A DNA stretch of 64,000 nucleotides from Opisthocomus hoazin (Eukaryota; Chordata; Aves; Opisthocomiformes; Opisthocomidae): NCBI RefSeq assembly GCF_030867145.1, contig NC_134414.1:83690504-83754503 (forward strand), in the 5' to 3' direction. Positions 1 to 10,027 of the stretch are shown piece after piece. The notes beneath the pieces are model-generated. The model ran no database searches, had not been told where the DNA came from, and saw only the letters and a program-made list of their open reading frames with translations. Position 1 is the stretch's first letter, and the number at the start of each line of letters is the position of its first letter. The translations under genes and the position numbers were made by a program.

Positions 1-1428
1 AAAAAATAAAAAAGAAGCTAAAATGTGGAAAAAAGAATATCAGCTCTATAGATCATATATGTGCGTTTTGAATTATGATCAGAAATAACCAGATGCTTTT
101 TTTCTTTAATTTGTCTTTAGATAATCCATAATAGAAACATACAAGCCTGTTGGAGATGAATTTAACATATTTTGTCTGGTGGTTTTTAGCTCTTTAGCTC
201 AGAGGAACACACATTTGCATCAGTTCTGTCCTTACAGGGCTTCACTATTTAGTTCTGAGTGCATATTTGACAGATACTTTTGCTCTCATGGAAGGGAGGC
301 TGCTTCTGTGCAACTTATTCTTTAACCTGGTCTCAGTACTAAGCCTTTTCTTTAATGGAAGGGGTCAGCCCACTCCATCTCACATCTGCTTTTTTGGTAA
401 CTGCTGCTATGCTGCAGTCTCAAAACAGTGCCTTACTCACATTGTGCAGTACTCTATGACAAAATGTATAATTTAATTATGGCACAAATTGCTACAGGAT
501 GTTAAGAAGCTAATAATTTTTTTTGGTTTTAAAAGCTGTTATGCAAATTCATGGAAGAACACGTCACTGAGGGCTGTCAAGTATAAAAATGCAGACTCTA
601 TAAGAGAAAGTCTTCAGCCATAGATAACTGAGACATAGTGCGTAGTTTCACCAGATAATTCTTGTGTTCTTAATTACTATTTGCCCCAGAATATACTGTC
701 GGCTGTGATTAGAAACAAAATACTGAACTAGAGAAACATTAATTCTTACCAGAATGGCATTCTGATGGTTTTTAATCTTACAACATCAGGTAGGGCTGAT
801 CTTTTTCAAAGCAGAAACTTTCTTTCCAGTGGTGCCTGTATAGTAATTCTTAAATTTCTGCATTTTTTTTTCACTTTGTTTCATTTACCTACTTAAAACC
901 AAGGAAAGACCTTCAAAACTTATGGTTCACAATCATTTTACGATGCCATAATCTAACACTAGGTTGCAGTTATCACTAATATGTTTAGTTCAGCTATAAA
1001 TTCAACACAGCTTCCACCGGAAAAAAAAAAAGAAAACAAAAAACCAAAAGCAGGTTAGGAAGATAACAAGTTGGACATGTCTTTTTTCTTATGTGTCTGA
1101 ATGATACACTGAATTACATAATCAAATACAGAATAATATAATACTAAATGATACCATCTAACAAAAATTAGGGGAAAAAAAAAATCCCTATTCAAGGGAA
1201 GACAAAGATTGTTCAAGAAAAATACACTGGATCAGCAGCTGGTGGATTTCACTTTCCTTTTAACCCCGTCGGTCTTGTCGACCGAGAGTGTTTTTTCTTC
1301 CCTTTTGTGTTCACAGGAATCCTGGATGAACTGCACGTAGAAGGACGCATTGGCTTATGCTAACCTCGAGTGCATTCAAGGAATTTTGTCCCTCATTCTA
1401 ACTGTAATAGTATTTCTACTTAGAATGA
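1..1428. other. AT-rich non-coding stretch
   Basis: No gene is supported here. The sequence is AT-rich with short A and T runs, for example near 865 and 1020. A 69-codon open frame at 267-476 has no recognisable motif and is probably chance. Some of 1260-1428 could belong to the retroviral relic that follows, because base composition becomes more balanced from about 1262, but no viral motif was seen before 1429. Confidence 0.5.
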
Positions 1429-3433
1429 ATGAGTTTAGCAACTGTCATCATTTATGACAACAGAGAATTGCAAATACATGAATCAGAATGGAAGCATTCA
1501 ATGCATAGATGGAAGGTCGATAAAGGGAAAACAATCCACATAGGTTGTCGAACCTTTAATGCTAGTAGTAGAAAAGATTTCCCTCCTTCAGCCTAAGTTA
1601 CTATCAGGAAATTTCCTGAACAAAAAATAAAAACCCACAATAGATAGGAAGCATTGTGCATCTGATGTTTGTTGGTTCAATTTTACTGTAATTCAATCAG
1701 TATCTGTGGTCTGTTTGGAAATCATTGGCAGAGGAGACAAAGCACTATCATTTAAATTTGGGTTAGACATATCACAGGAAAAGACTTCAACTACAGCTAT
1801 GCCTGTACCAATCACAATGTCACTCCAACAAAATTTTGAGAATGAATCCATTCAGACACCCACAAGTCTAAATCCTTACATTTTTAACATTGGTCCTTAC
1901 GTTATCAAAAATACCGGTCAACAACAAATATTGTTTAACCCGGCCTACTCTCTCAAGCGAGTGGAACTATCAATGAAGATTAACGTCTTTGTCATCAAAC
2001 CTATTTTCTTGCCTTTCCTAGGTACATCCTATGCGGAATGGTATGTGTGGTTACATGAACGAACCCTTACCTCCTCACAACAATTGAAGAGAGATGTAAC
2101 TGGTATCTTAGGAACAAGCTTGGAAGTCTTAAACAGTATAGATGCTGAAGTACTTGCTAACAAACTAGTCACAACTACTGGTGAATTGAATAGGTTAGAA
2201 CAACCCCTACGGTCTTCCCTTTTAATGCTGGGAAATCACCAATGGCTTTTTTCTAATGTATTACCTCAGTGGGAAGAAACAAGTGAAAAGGACCATCAGC
2301 TGATTTCAAATGCACTTGGTGCAGCCCAAAGCAATATTTCTTTAGCACTCAGCTGTATCCAAGCCCAGCTTTGGATGCAATCAATGACTGCTGCAATCAT
2401 AAGGGAAGGTGAAGAAGGCACCTTACCTACCGAAATTCGAAAAGCGATCTGGGATAATGCAACTGACTTTGAAAAAAAGTTTCAGTCCTGGTGGTACCTA
2501 GTTAATTTCACCTATGACCTCATTGAGAGTAAGGCCACTGCTTTTGTCTTAACGATACAAAATGCCTCGGTATATACCATATACCAAATCATTGCATTAG
2601 GATTAAATCACAATGGAACAGTACTCTATCCTATTGAGCATAGAGTGTGGGCCAAAAAAGATGGTGACAAGTGGCAAACTGTTGACATCGATGCATGCAT
2701 CACACAAGAACAACAAGGCTTTATTTGTGAGAGTAATACCCTTAAAGCGCAAGCATTTGTCTCGACACCGAACAAAAAGTTTGTCATTTTGAGATACATC
2801 CTAATGATACCCCCAATACTGTGCTTGCATATATTGGGAAAGGATGTGTTTGCATGAGATCTCCTTGTAATTTTATATTTATAGATAACATGGTTACAGA
2901 TATTGGTAATCATTTGAATTTTTGTGCTTGTAATTTCACTAACATTGTTGGATGCGATTTCAGTTATTCGACTCCTGTTACATCTCACCAACTGTTACAG
3001 ACCAACTATACACTAATTCACAATTTACTACCTGTCCCCATTGGAATGAACATCACTTTGGTGAAAAAGCTACTACAACATGATGACTTGAAACAACTGT
3101 TAAAGGAGGCCCAAGAAAATGGACAAAATAATTACTGTCCATCATGATGTGGAAGAGATACATCAAGTACTGGAGAGAATCAAAAAGGACGGAGAACACA
3201 AATGGTGGGACACTCTTTTTGGATGGTCGCCAAAAGCTACAGGACTCTTTAATAAGAAGTTGCATCCCGTTGTTGTTTTATTAACACTCACCATATTGTG
3301 CTTTGTTTTAACACTTGTTTTGTATGTTAAACTTTGGCTTATGATGAAAAAGTTAACTCGCTTGCTAACTCCCCAAAATTTGTTTGTACTTGACAACCCT
3401 TACCATAGGAACACATGTGCAATTCCAGATTAA
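1429..3433 (+). pseudogene. Retroviral env relic (SU/TM), frameshifted
   Basis: This is a broken envelope glycoprotein gene. An N-terminal part reads in frame 1 from an ATG at 1429 to a stop at 1594. The main body reads in frame 2 from about 1635 to 2857, then moves to frame 1 near 2770 (to 3147) and back to frame 2 near 3125 (to 3433). Many N-glycosylation sequons (NFT, NAS, NAT, NGT, NIS) and paired cysteines indicate an ectodomain. The last segment has a hydrophobic anchor of about 26 residues (residues 50-76 of the 3119-3433 frame) followed by a lysine-rich cytoplasmic tail, as in a retroviral TM subunit. Three frame breaks make it a pseudogene. I cannot assign it to a named lineage; no CX6CC motif was seen. 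A putative 3' LTR follows 12 bases after the stop, which supports the env call. Confidence 0.75.
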
Positions 3434-3445
3434 TCCCAAATCTAG

Positions 3446-4001
3446 TGAAGTTTGAGTGACTTTAGTCACGGGGTGGAATAAGTGGAATTATTAGTAAAAT
3501 TAAGATTTTACATTTGAGAATTAAGGTTTATATGAAAAACGTAGCAGTGTTCACCCATTGAGGGAAAGCATGAAATCAAAAGGAGCTCTGAGGATGGGAC
3601 ACAGCTGCAGCAGGCATGCGAGGAATCCACTAACACAGCAACTCCCTGCAATGTACTATAGAGGACGGAATGGAGTAGAGAGTCTGTGGCCCTGCTCCGT
3701 GATGATAAAGTGGGAAGAAATGGTTCTCTAGAACTGATAAGCAGCTCATCTGGCCCCCTGAGCCAACAGATTTCCGAAACCTTGCCGAAGTGCTATCCTC
3801 TCGTGAACTTTGCTCATTTTAATATCATTTTAATACCAAAACACACCTCCATCCCGAAGGTTACCTGCCTCCGAGGTGTGACCACCCCTCTTCGAGTCTG
3901 CGCTCTCGATTTTTCGTAAACTATACCTTTAAATGTGAAGCGAGAAAATTTTACACCAATCATGATAGAAGGTATGTATGACTACAGTCACTCAAACTTC
4001 A
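3446..4001. repeat. 23-bp near-perfect inverted repeat pair
   Basis: The arms are 3446-3468 and 3979-4001. The left arm begins tgaagtttgagtgact and the right arm ends agtcactcaaacttca; 22 of 23 positions match when one is reverse-complemented. They enclose about 510 bases inside the putative LTR. The outer bases are TG and CA. Flanks do not show an obvious target duplication, so a simple inserted DNA transposon is not supported. Confidence 0.75.
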
Positions 4002-4019
4002 CGTTAAAGGTAGAAAGGA

Positions 4020-4027
4020 TATAAAAA
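4020..4027 (+). promoter_or_regulatory. TATA box in putative LTR
   Basis: The sequence tataaaaa is the best TATA match in the putative LTR, lying about 340 bases before the AATAAA at 4362. Two copies of agaagataac follow within 80 bases. Function is inferred from position only. Confidence 0.4.
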
Positions 4028-4576
4028 TAGCCAGGGAAATGGGGGATTTTCGAAGAAGAAGATAACACTGTAGATCTTCGGAGAAAAAGAAGATAACAAC
4101 TTGAGCAAGTCAAGGGAAACTCCACCTCAAAATGCCTCCGACAGCCGTGATTGGCCGATGGGCTGAGCCTTGCTTCTCCGGGCCTTGGGACGCCTTCCGT
4201 GAGACTCAAACTAAGTGCTTTTCTCAGGAATAGTTACTCCCTAATGTTTATAGCTAGGCTGTATTATTTATAAACTTTTCACGCATTTTATATTTACACG
4301 TGCTTTCTTGCAGACAGTCACTATCACCGGCAATTCAAAAAACCTATATATCTGTTACACAAATAAAACTGCACTGTTTAAGTAGCCAGTTGTCACAGTT
4401 TCTCACTGAACGCGACCGAATGCGGCCATGCTAGTTCATGAGCACGACTGGACTGAAGGTGCAGACTGCTATTAGTGTATTCAGAATCATGGTAGTTTAA
4501 TATACATATTAAACGCGACTGGAATGGTACTGGCAAATTGGATATCACCCAGAATTTAAACCTAGCCGCACCTAGC

Positions 4577-6142
4577 CTCCCACTCCGGTTAAGAGAGTTG
4601 GGACACACAGGGGTTTATTTTCTGCCAAATTAACGAAACAGTGGGACAGCATAGTCAAGTACCTAGGGCAGTGGACACCACCGATGTTTTTTAAACTCAC
4701 ACCTGAGCAAGTGCAGAATCCGGACAAACTAGTAAAGTATCTGCAAAAAGTGTGCTGCCACCCTGGGAACTCCAGAGAGACACAAATCACTGCAACATGC
4801 TGGAGTCTGGCCCACGCCTACCGAGCCATGTTCAACACTGCTCAGGGCCTTAAAGAAGAAAGGCAGGGACGCGAAGCGGCAGGCACTGCGACTGCTGCTG
4901 TCCCCTCAGCTGGCCCTGCAGCTCCTCCAGCCCAGCAGGCAGTCACAGCCCCCTGACCAGCACCACGGCTGCAGCTGCGACAATTACAGGGGCGGCTCCG
5001 ATTGCCCCGGTGGGCACGGCAGCTGCTCTAGCCCCAGCTCCAGCAGCAGGCATCGCGGCTGAGCCCAATGACCAACCTGTGCCTGTAGCAGTCGCCCCTG
5101 TAAAACTAAAGAAAGACACAAAGAAATCAGGTCACTCCGGGCAGGACAGGGAGAAGCCAGGGTCATCGCAGGAGACAGAGATCATCACACGGTCCCTGTC
5201 CCTGAGCGAGCTGCGACACATGCGGAAAGATTTCAGCCGCCACCCAGGCGAGCACATTGTCACCTGGCTAATGCACTGCTGGGATAACGGGGCCAGCAGC
5301 TTGGAATTAGAGAGCAAGGAAGCCAAGTAGCTGGGATCCCTGGCCAGGGATGAGGGCATTGACAAAGCCATTGGGAAAAAGGAACAAGTCTTCAGCCTCT
5401 GGAGGAGACTTCTTTCGGGTGTGAGGGAGAGGTACCCCTTCAGTGATGATTTTGTATGCTACCCTGGCAAGTGGACCAATATGGAAAGGGGTATTCAGTA
5501 CTTGAGGGAATTAGCTGTGCGGGAGCTGGTTTACTGTGACACAGATGATGAGCACTGATTGAGATGGAGTCCAGTGCACACGACACATGTGGAGGAAGTT
5601 TGTGCAAAGCGCACCATCCTCATATGCCAACTCACTGGCAGTTGTAAAATGGAAAGGTGAGAAGGCACCAACAGTGGATGAGGTGGCTGTCCGACTCCAT
5701 CAGTACGAGGAAAGTCTCTCTTCCTCCCTTGTCTCAGCTGTGGAGAAACTGGCCAAGGAGGTCGAGCAAATCAAAGTCAGTATGTTCTGATCCCCACCTG
5801 TACGGGCCAGCATCTCGGCCATTAGGGGCAAGCGTTCCTATGCTCAGGAGAGAAGATACAGAGGCTATACACCACGGGGCACCTGTGGTTCTACCTGCGT
5901 GACCACGGAGAGTACATGAGGATGTGGGTTGGAAACCCACCTCAAGTCTAGAGGCACAAGTGCGTGAGCTGCTAGGTAAAACAATCACCAAAGGGCATTC
6001 TGTTAGGAAAAATGCTGCTCCAGTTTCCAGCAGTCAGCTCTCCAGACCAGGTAGGGAGTTTGGTCTTGATTCTGATCCTCTGAAGGGGACCTCCAAGTCA
6101 TTTTTACAGCAAATGAGCAGCAAATTCTCTGACGATGATTAG
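4577..6142 (+). pseudogene. ERV-L gag relic
   Basis: Structural polyprotein, now in pieces: frame 1 about 4577-4956, frame 3 about 4957-5560 with a TAG at 5328, frame 1 5587-5790, and frame 2 5924-6142. An alanine/proline-rich linker (residues 60-90 of the first piece) separates an N-terminal helical part from a capsid-like part rich in conserved Trp/Tyr around 5460-5550. There is no Cys-His zinc knuckle before protease. The open frame starts after a stop near 4575 with no ATG before 4684, so the true start is lost. Identification rests on position before the protease and on resemblance to avian ERV-L gag; the exact domain boundaries are inferred. Confidence 0.65.
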
Positions 6143-6163
6143 AGGGGCCCTGCCTCCAGCCAG

Positions 6164-6436
6164 GTGGAGGAAAGGGACAACCGTGTTTATTGGACGGTGT
6201 GGATTCGGTGGCCTGGCACATCAGATCCACAAGAGTATAAAGCTCTAGTGGACACTGGTGCACAGTGTAATTTAATGCCATCTGTTTACAAAGTGTCAGA
6301 GTCCATTTGCATTTCTGGAGTGACAGGGGGGTCCCAAGAGCTGAGTGTATTGGAGGTTGAAGTGAGCCTCACTGGGCAGGAGTGGCAGAAGCATCCGATT
6401 GTGACTGGCCCCGAGGCTCCGTGTTTCTTGGCATAG
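6164..6436 (+). pseudogene. ERV-L aspartic protease relic
   Basis: Retroviral protease that would cleave the gag-pol polyprotein. The frame-2 segment holds the catalytic motif D-T-G-A at residues 30-33 preceded by A-L-V, as expected. The second family signature, a G-I-D-Y-L block with preceding hydrophobic residues, is read in frame 1 at about 6430-6445, so a frameshift near 6430 separates the two halves. It is followed directly by RT. Confidence 0.75.
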
Positions 6437-7941
6437 ACTATCTCAGGAGAGAGTACTTCAAGGACCCAAAAGGGTATCGGTGGGCTTTTGACATAGCTGC
6501 TTTGGAGACGGAAGAAATTAAACAGCTGTCCTTTTTGCCTGGTCTCTTGGAGGATAATTCTGTTCTGGGGTTGCTGAGGGTTGAAGAACAACAGCTGCCA
6601 ATCGCAACCACAACGGTGTACTGGCGACAACATCGCACTAACCGAAACTCCCTTATTCCTATTCATAATCTAATCCGCTATCTGGAGAGTCAAGGAGTGA
6701 TCAGCAAAACTTGCTCACCCTTTAATAGTCCCATATGGCCAGTGAGAAAATCTACTGGAGAGTGGAGACTGACAATAGACTACTGTGGCCTGAATGAAGT
6801 CACACCACCGCTGAGTGCTGTTGTGCCAGACATGCTAGAACTTCAATATCAGCTGGAGTCAAAGGCAGCCAAGTGGTATGCTACAATTGACATCGCTAAT
6901 GCATTCTTCTCCATCCCTTTGGCAGCAGAGTGCAGGCCACATGTTACTTTCACCTGGAGGGGCATCCAGTATACCTGGAATTGACTGCCCCAGGGGTGGA
7001 AACACAGTCCCACCATTTGCCATGGGCTGATCCAGACTGCACTGGAAAAGGGTGAAACTCCAGAATATCTGCAGTACATCGATGACATCATTGTATGGGG
7101 TGACACAGCGGAGGAAGTTTTTGAGAAAGGGGAGAAAATAGTTCAGATCCTTCTGAAAGCCCGTTTCGCCATTAAGCGAAGTAAAGTCAAGGGACCTGCG
7201 CAAGAGATTCAGTTTTTAGGAATAAAATGGCAGGATGGGCGCCGTCAAATCCCAATGGATGTCATCAACAAAATAGCAGCTATGTCTCCACCAATCAGCA
7301 AAACCGAAGCACAGGCCTTCCTGGGTGTTGTGGGTTTTTGGAGGATGCACATCTGAAATTACAGCCAGATAGTAAGTCCTCTGTACCACGTGACCTAGAA
7401 TAAGAATGATTTTGAATGGGGCCCTGAGCAACGACAGGCATTTGAACAAATTAAACGGTAGATAGTTCATGCCGTAGCCCTTGGTCTAGTCCGGTCAGGG
7501 CAAGATGTCAAAAACGTGCTGTACACCGCAGCCAGGGAGAATGGCCTAACCTGGAGTCTCTGGAAGAAAGCACCAGGGGAGACTCGAGGTCGACCCCTGG
7601 GGTTTTGGAGCCGGGGATACAAAGGATCCAAGGCCCGCTATACTCCCACTGAAAAAGAGATCCTGGCAGCATATGAAGGCGTTCAAGCTGCTTCAGAAGT
7701 GGTCGGCACTGAAGCACAGCTCCTCCTAGCACCACGACTGCCGGTCCTGGGCTGGATGTTCAAAGAGAGGGACCCCTCTACGCATCATGCCACTGATGCT
7801 ACGTGGAGTAAGTGGATAGTGCTGATGAACCAACGGGCCCGAATGGGGAACCCCAGTCGCCCAGGAATTTTGGAGGTAATCATGGACTGGCCAGAAGGCA
7901 AAGATTTTGGGGAATCGTCAGAGGAGGAGGTGACGTGCTGA
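6382..7941 (+). pseudogene. ERV-L reverse transcriptase relic with connection domain
   Basis: Would copy viral RNA into DNA. The frame-1 reading holds the RT fingers and palm: S-P-F-N-S-P-I-W-P-V, the first catalytic Asp in Y-A-T-I-D-I-A-N-A-F, L-P-Q-G-W-K-H-S-P-T, and the polymerase active site Y-I-D-D-I at 7075-7089. The thumb/connection region follows to the stop at 7939. Frame 1 is interrupted by stops at 6982 (TGA), 7354 (TGA), 7396 (TAG) and 7459 (TAG), but keeps phase for more than 1.5 kb, so decay was mainly by point mutation here. The first residues of the 6382 frame are out-of-frame protease sequence; true RT starts near 6430. Confidence 0.85.
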
Positions 7942-8281
7942 GGAGTCCCCACTGTATAACCAGCTGCCAGAAGATAAGAAACAGTATGCCCTGTTCACGG
8001 ATGGGTCCTGTCACATTGTGGGGAAGCAGCAGAGTTGGAAGGCTGCTGTATGGAGTCCTACACTACAAGTCATGGAAACTGCCGAGGGAGAAGGTGAGTC
8101 CAGCCAGTTTGCAGAGTTGAAAGCCATCCAGCTGGCTTTAGACATTGCCAGTCGAGAGAAGTGGCCAGTGCTCTATCTTTACACCGACTCTTGGATGGTG
8201 GCCAATGCCTTGTGGGGGTGACTGCAGCAAAGGAAGAAGAACTACTGGCAGTGCAGAGGCAAACCTATCTGGGCTGTCCCA
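7942..8281 (+). pseudogene. ERV-L RNase H relic
   Basis: RNase H degrades RNA in the RNA-DNA hybrid. In frame 2, the catalytic residues are still visible: Asp in L-F-T-D-G-S (7991-8008), Glu in S-S-Q-F-A-E-L-K-A (about 8102-8128), and Asp in Y-T-D-S-W. A TGA at 8219 breaks the frame just after the third motif; continuation into the integrase segment at 8282 is in the same frame. A shift from frame 1 to frame 2 lies between 7939 and 7990. Confidence 0.8.
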
Positions 8282-9320
8282 TTGTGGCAAGATATTGCTG
8301 CTTGGCTAGAGCAGTTGGTTATAATAGTGTGTCACATGGATGCCCACGTCCCTAAGAGTCGGGCCACTGAAGAACACCACAACAACCACCAGGTGGATGA
8401 GGCTGCCAAGACTGAAGTGGCTCAGGTTCATCTGCACTGGCAACGTAAGAGTGAACTGTTTATAGCTCGGTGGGCCCATGACACCTCGGGCCACCAAGGA
8501 AGAGACGTGACATACAGATGGGCTCGTGACCAAGGGGTGGACTAGACCGTGGATACCATCGCACAGGTTATCCATGAATATGAAACATGCGCTGCAATCA
8601 AGCAAGCCAAGCGGGTAAAGCCTCAGTGGTATGGTGGACTATGGCTAAAATATAAATAAGGAGAGGCTTGGCAGATTGACTACATCACACTGCCACAAAC
8701 CCGCCAAGGCAAGCGCTATGTGCTCACAATGGTGGAGGCCACCACTGGACGGCTGGAAACCTACCCTGTGGCCCATGCCACTGCCCGGAATACCATCCTG
8801 GGCCTTGAAAAACAAGTCCTGTACTGACACGGCACTCCTGAAAGTATTGAGTCGGACAATGGGACTCACTTTCTTAACAGCCTCATAGACACCTGGGCCA
8901 AAGAACACGGCATTGAGTGGGTGTATCACATTCCCTACCATGCACCAGCCTCTGGAAAGAACGAACGGTACAATGGGCTGCTAAAAAACACTTTAAGAGC
9001 AATGGGGAGTAGGACTTTCAAAAACTGGGATACTCATTTAGCAAAGGCCACGTGTTTGGTTAACACAAGAGGATCCACCAATCGGGCTGGTCCTGCCCAA
9101 TCAAATCCTCAGCGCCCCGTAGAAGGGGATGAAGTCCCCATAGTGCACATGTGGAACATGTTAGGGAAGACAGTCTGGGTTAGTCCTGCCTCGTGCAAAG
9201 CCAAGCCCGTCCACGGGATTTCTTTTCTCAAGGTCCAGGGTGTACGTGGTGGGTAATGCAGAAGGATGGGGACGTCTGATGTGTACCTCATGGGGATTTG
9301 ATTTTGGGGGAGAATAGTCC
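8282..9320 (+). pseudogene. ERV-L integrase relic
   Basis: Would insert viral DNA into the host. Frame 2 carries the zinc-binding HHCC region around 8475-8610; the two His are present (W-A-H-D-T-S-G-H) but the first Cys of the CXXC is Tyr (Y-E-T-C). The DDE core is complete: Asp in W-Q-I-D-Y (8678), Asp in E-S-D-N-G-T (8855) and Glu in G-K-N-E-R-Y-N-G (8963), with 35 residues between the second Asp and Glu, the standard D,D(35)E spacing. Stops occur near 8543, 8657 and 8825, and a frameshift near 9225 moves the C-terminal end to another frame that ends close to 9318. Confidence 0.85.
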
Positions 9321-9415
9321 ATAAATAAATTGTATAAACTTAATTGTTAAATAACCCTTTCACTATCTTTTATCACTGCTATAATTGTTATGCTATACCA
9401 TTAGTATCATAGTAA

Positions 9416-9790
9416 GAATCGTCCAGATTAAAGAATGGACTTTTTGATGAATACCTAGCAGAGCACAGCGATGATGGAACTAGATCTGGTTTTCAACAAC
9501 TGGCACCCAGCAACTTCATCGAGATCGACGTCTCCAACCTGCAGACTGTGGGCACCGGCCACACCAGATACATCAGCTGTGAGCTCCGGATGCAGCAAGC
9601 GACCGCCCATCACTACACATCACCTCTCCTGCCACGGAAGACCGTTACGACAGATGGAGCTCGAAGTCATGGATTAAACGAACACAACAGACACTTTAGA
9701 GTGATGATCCATAGACTAATGGAATGCTATCTGGAGACAGGAGAAGTGGTGGTGATCAACTGGACAATGGGGGACCTGGGCATGATGTAG
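9416..9790 (+). pseudogene. Open frame after ERV-L pol, unknown product
   Basis: Between integrase and the 3' LTR, frame 2 stays open for 124 codons from after a TAA at 9413 to the TAG at 9788. It has no stop although pol just upstream has many. It contains S-N-F-I-E-I-D-V-S-N-L-Q-T-V-G-T-G and, near its end, V-V-V-I-N-W-T-M-G-D. ERV-L elements of mammals carry a dUTPase in this position; I see no clear dUTPase motif here. It could be a remnant of an accessory or env-like gene, or a conserved non-coding segment that happens to be open. The only ATG codons are internal. Confidence 0.4.
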
Positions 9791-9815
9791 ATGGTATGGA
9801 ATAAGGGGTGGATAA
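9416..9815 (+). other. 3' internal region with polypurine tract
   Basis: Segment between pol and 3' LTR of the ERV-L relic. Its last 15 bases, aataaggggtggataa, are purine-rich and directly precede the LTR start at 9816, as expected for the polypurine tract that primes plus-strand DNA. Confidence 0.5.
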
Positions 9816-10027
9816 TATCCTGGGTTTGGTCAGGACAGGGTTTATTTTCACTGGAACCCAGGAAGGGACACAGCTGGGCGGGCTGACCCAATCTGGCCAA
9901 ACAGAACATGGTATTCCATACCATGTGTCATCATGTCGGTTTCTGGTGGGGGGGGAGCGGGATGGCTGGAACTGTCTCGCGGCTCGGGGGCCAAAAACAA
10001 CTACTGTCTCTTTTGTGCTGCTCTTAG
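9816..10027 (+). repeat. Truncated 3' LTR of the ERV-L relic
   Basis: It starts tatcctgggtttggtcagga and aligns closely over its first 170 bases with the solo LTR at 44041-44437. From about 9990 it has lost roughly 65 bases relative to that copy, regains similarity at ttttgtgctgctctt (10010-10025), then diverges. The 3' half of the LTR is therefore missing. Confidence 0.75.

Larger units (their letters stand above)
3446..4397 (+). repeat. Putative 3' LTR of the env-bearing ERV
   Basis: It starts with TG directly after env and ends with CA before the next element. A TATA-like box lies at 4020-4027 and an AATAAA signal at 4362-4367, in the right order for U3-R-U5. The R region would be unusually long (about 340 bases) and U5 very short. 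An alternative shorter LTR of 3446-4001, bounded by the 23-bp inverted repeat, lacks a polyadenylation signal and is less likely. No second copy is in the window, so the boundaries cannot be confirmed from an LTR pair. Confidence 0.5.
4577..10027 (+). mobile_element. ERV-L-like (class III) provirus relic, 5' LTR missing
   Basis: The order gag, aspartic protease, RT, RNase H, integrase, 3' open frame, 3' LTR is kept on the plus strand. Family evidence: RT has YIDDI and a W-Y-A-T-I-D-I-A-N-A-F-F-S-I-P-L block typical of ERV-L pol, the gag has no CCHC zinc knuckle (as in ERV-L and foamy viruses), and a solo copy of its LTR at 44041-44437 has a 5-bp target duplication. The 5' LTR and start of gag are absent; upstream lies the LTR of a different ERV. 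At least nine stops and several frameshifts disrupt it. It is old and non-coding. Confidence 0.8.

Noticed and set aside
3446-4001. DNA transposon bounded by the 23-bp inverted repeats
   Set aside because: No target duplication at its edges, and TG/CA ends at the env boundary fit an LTR better.
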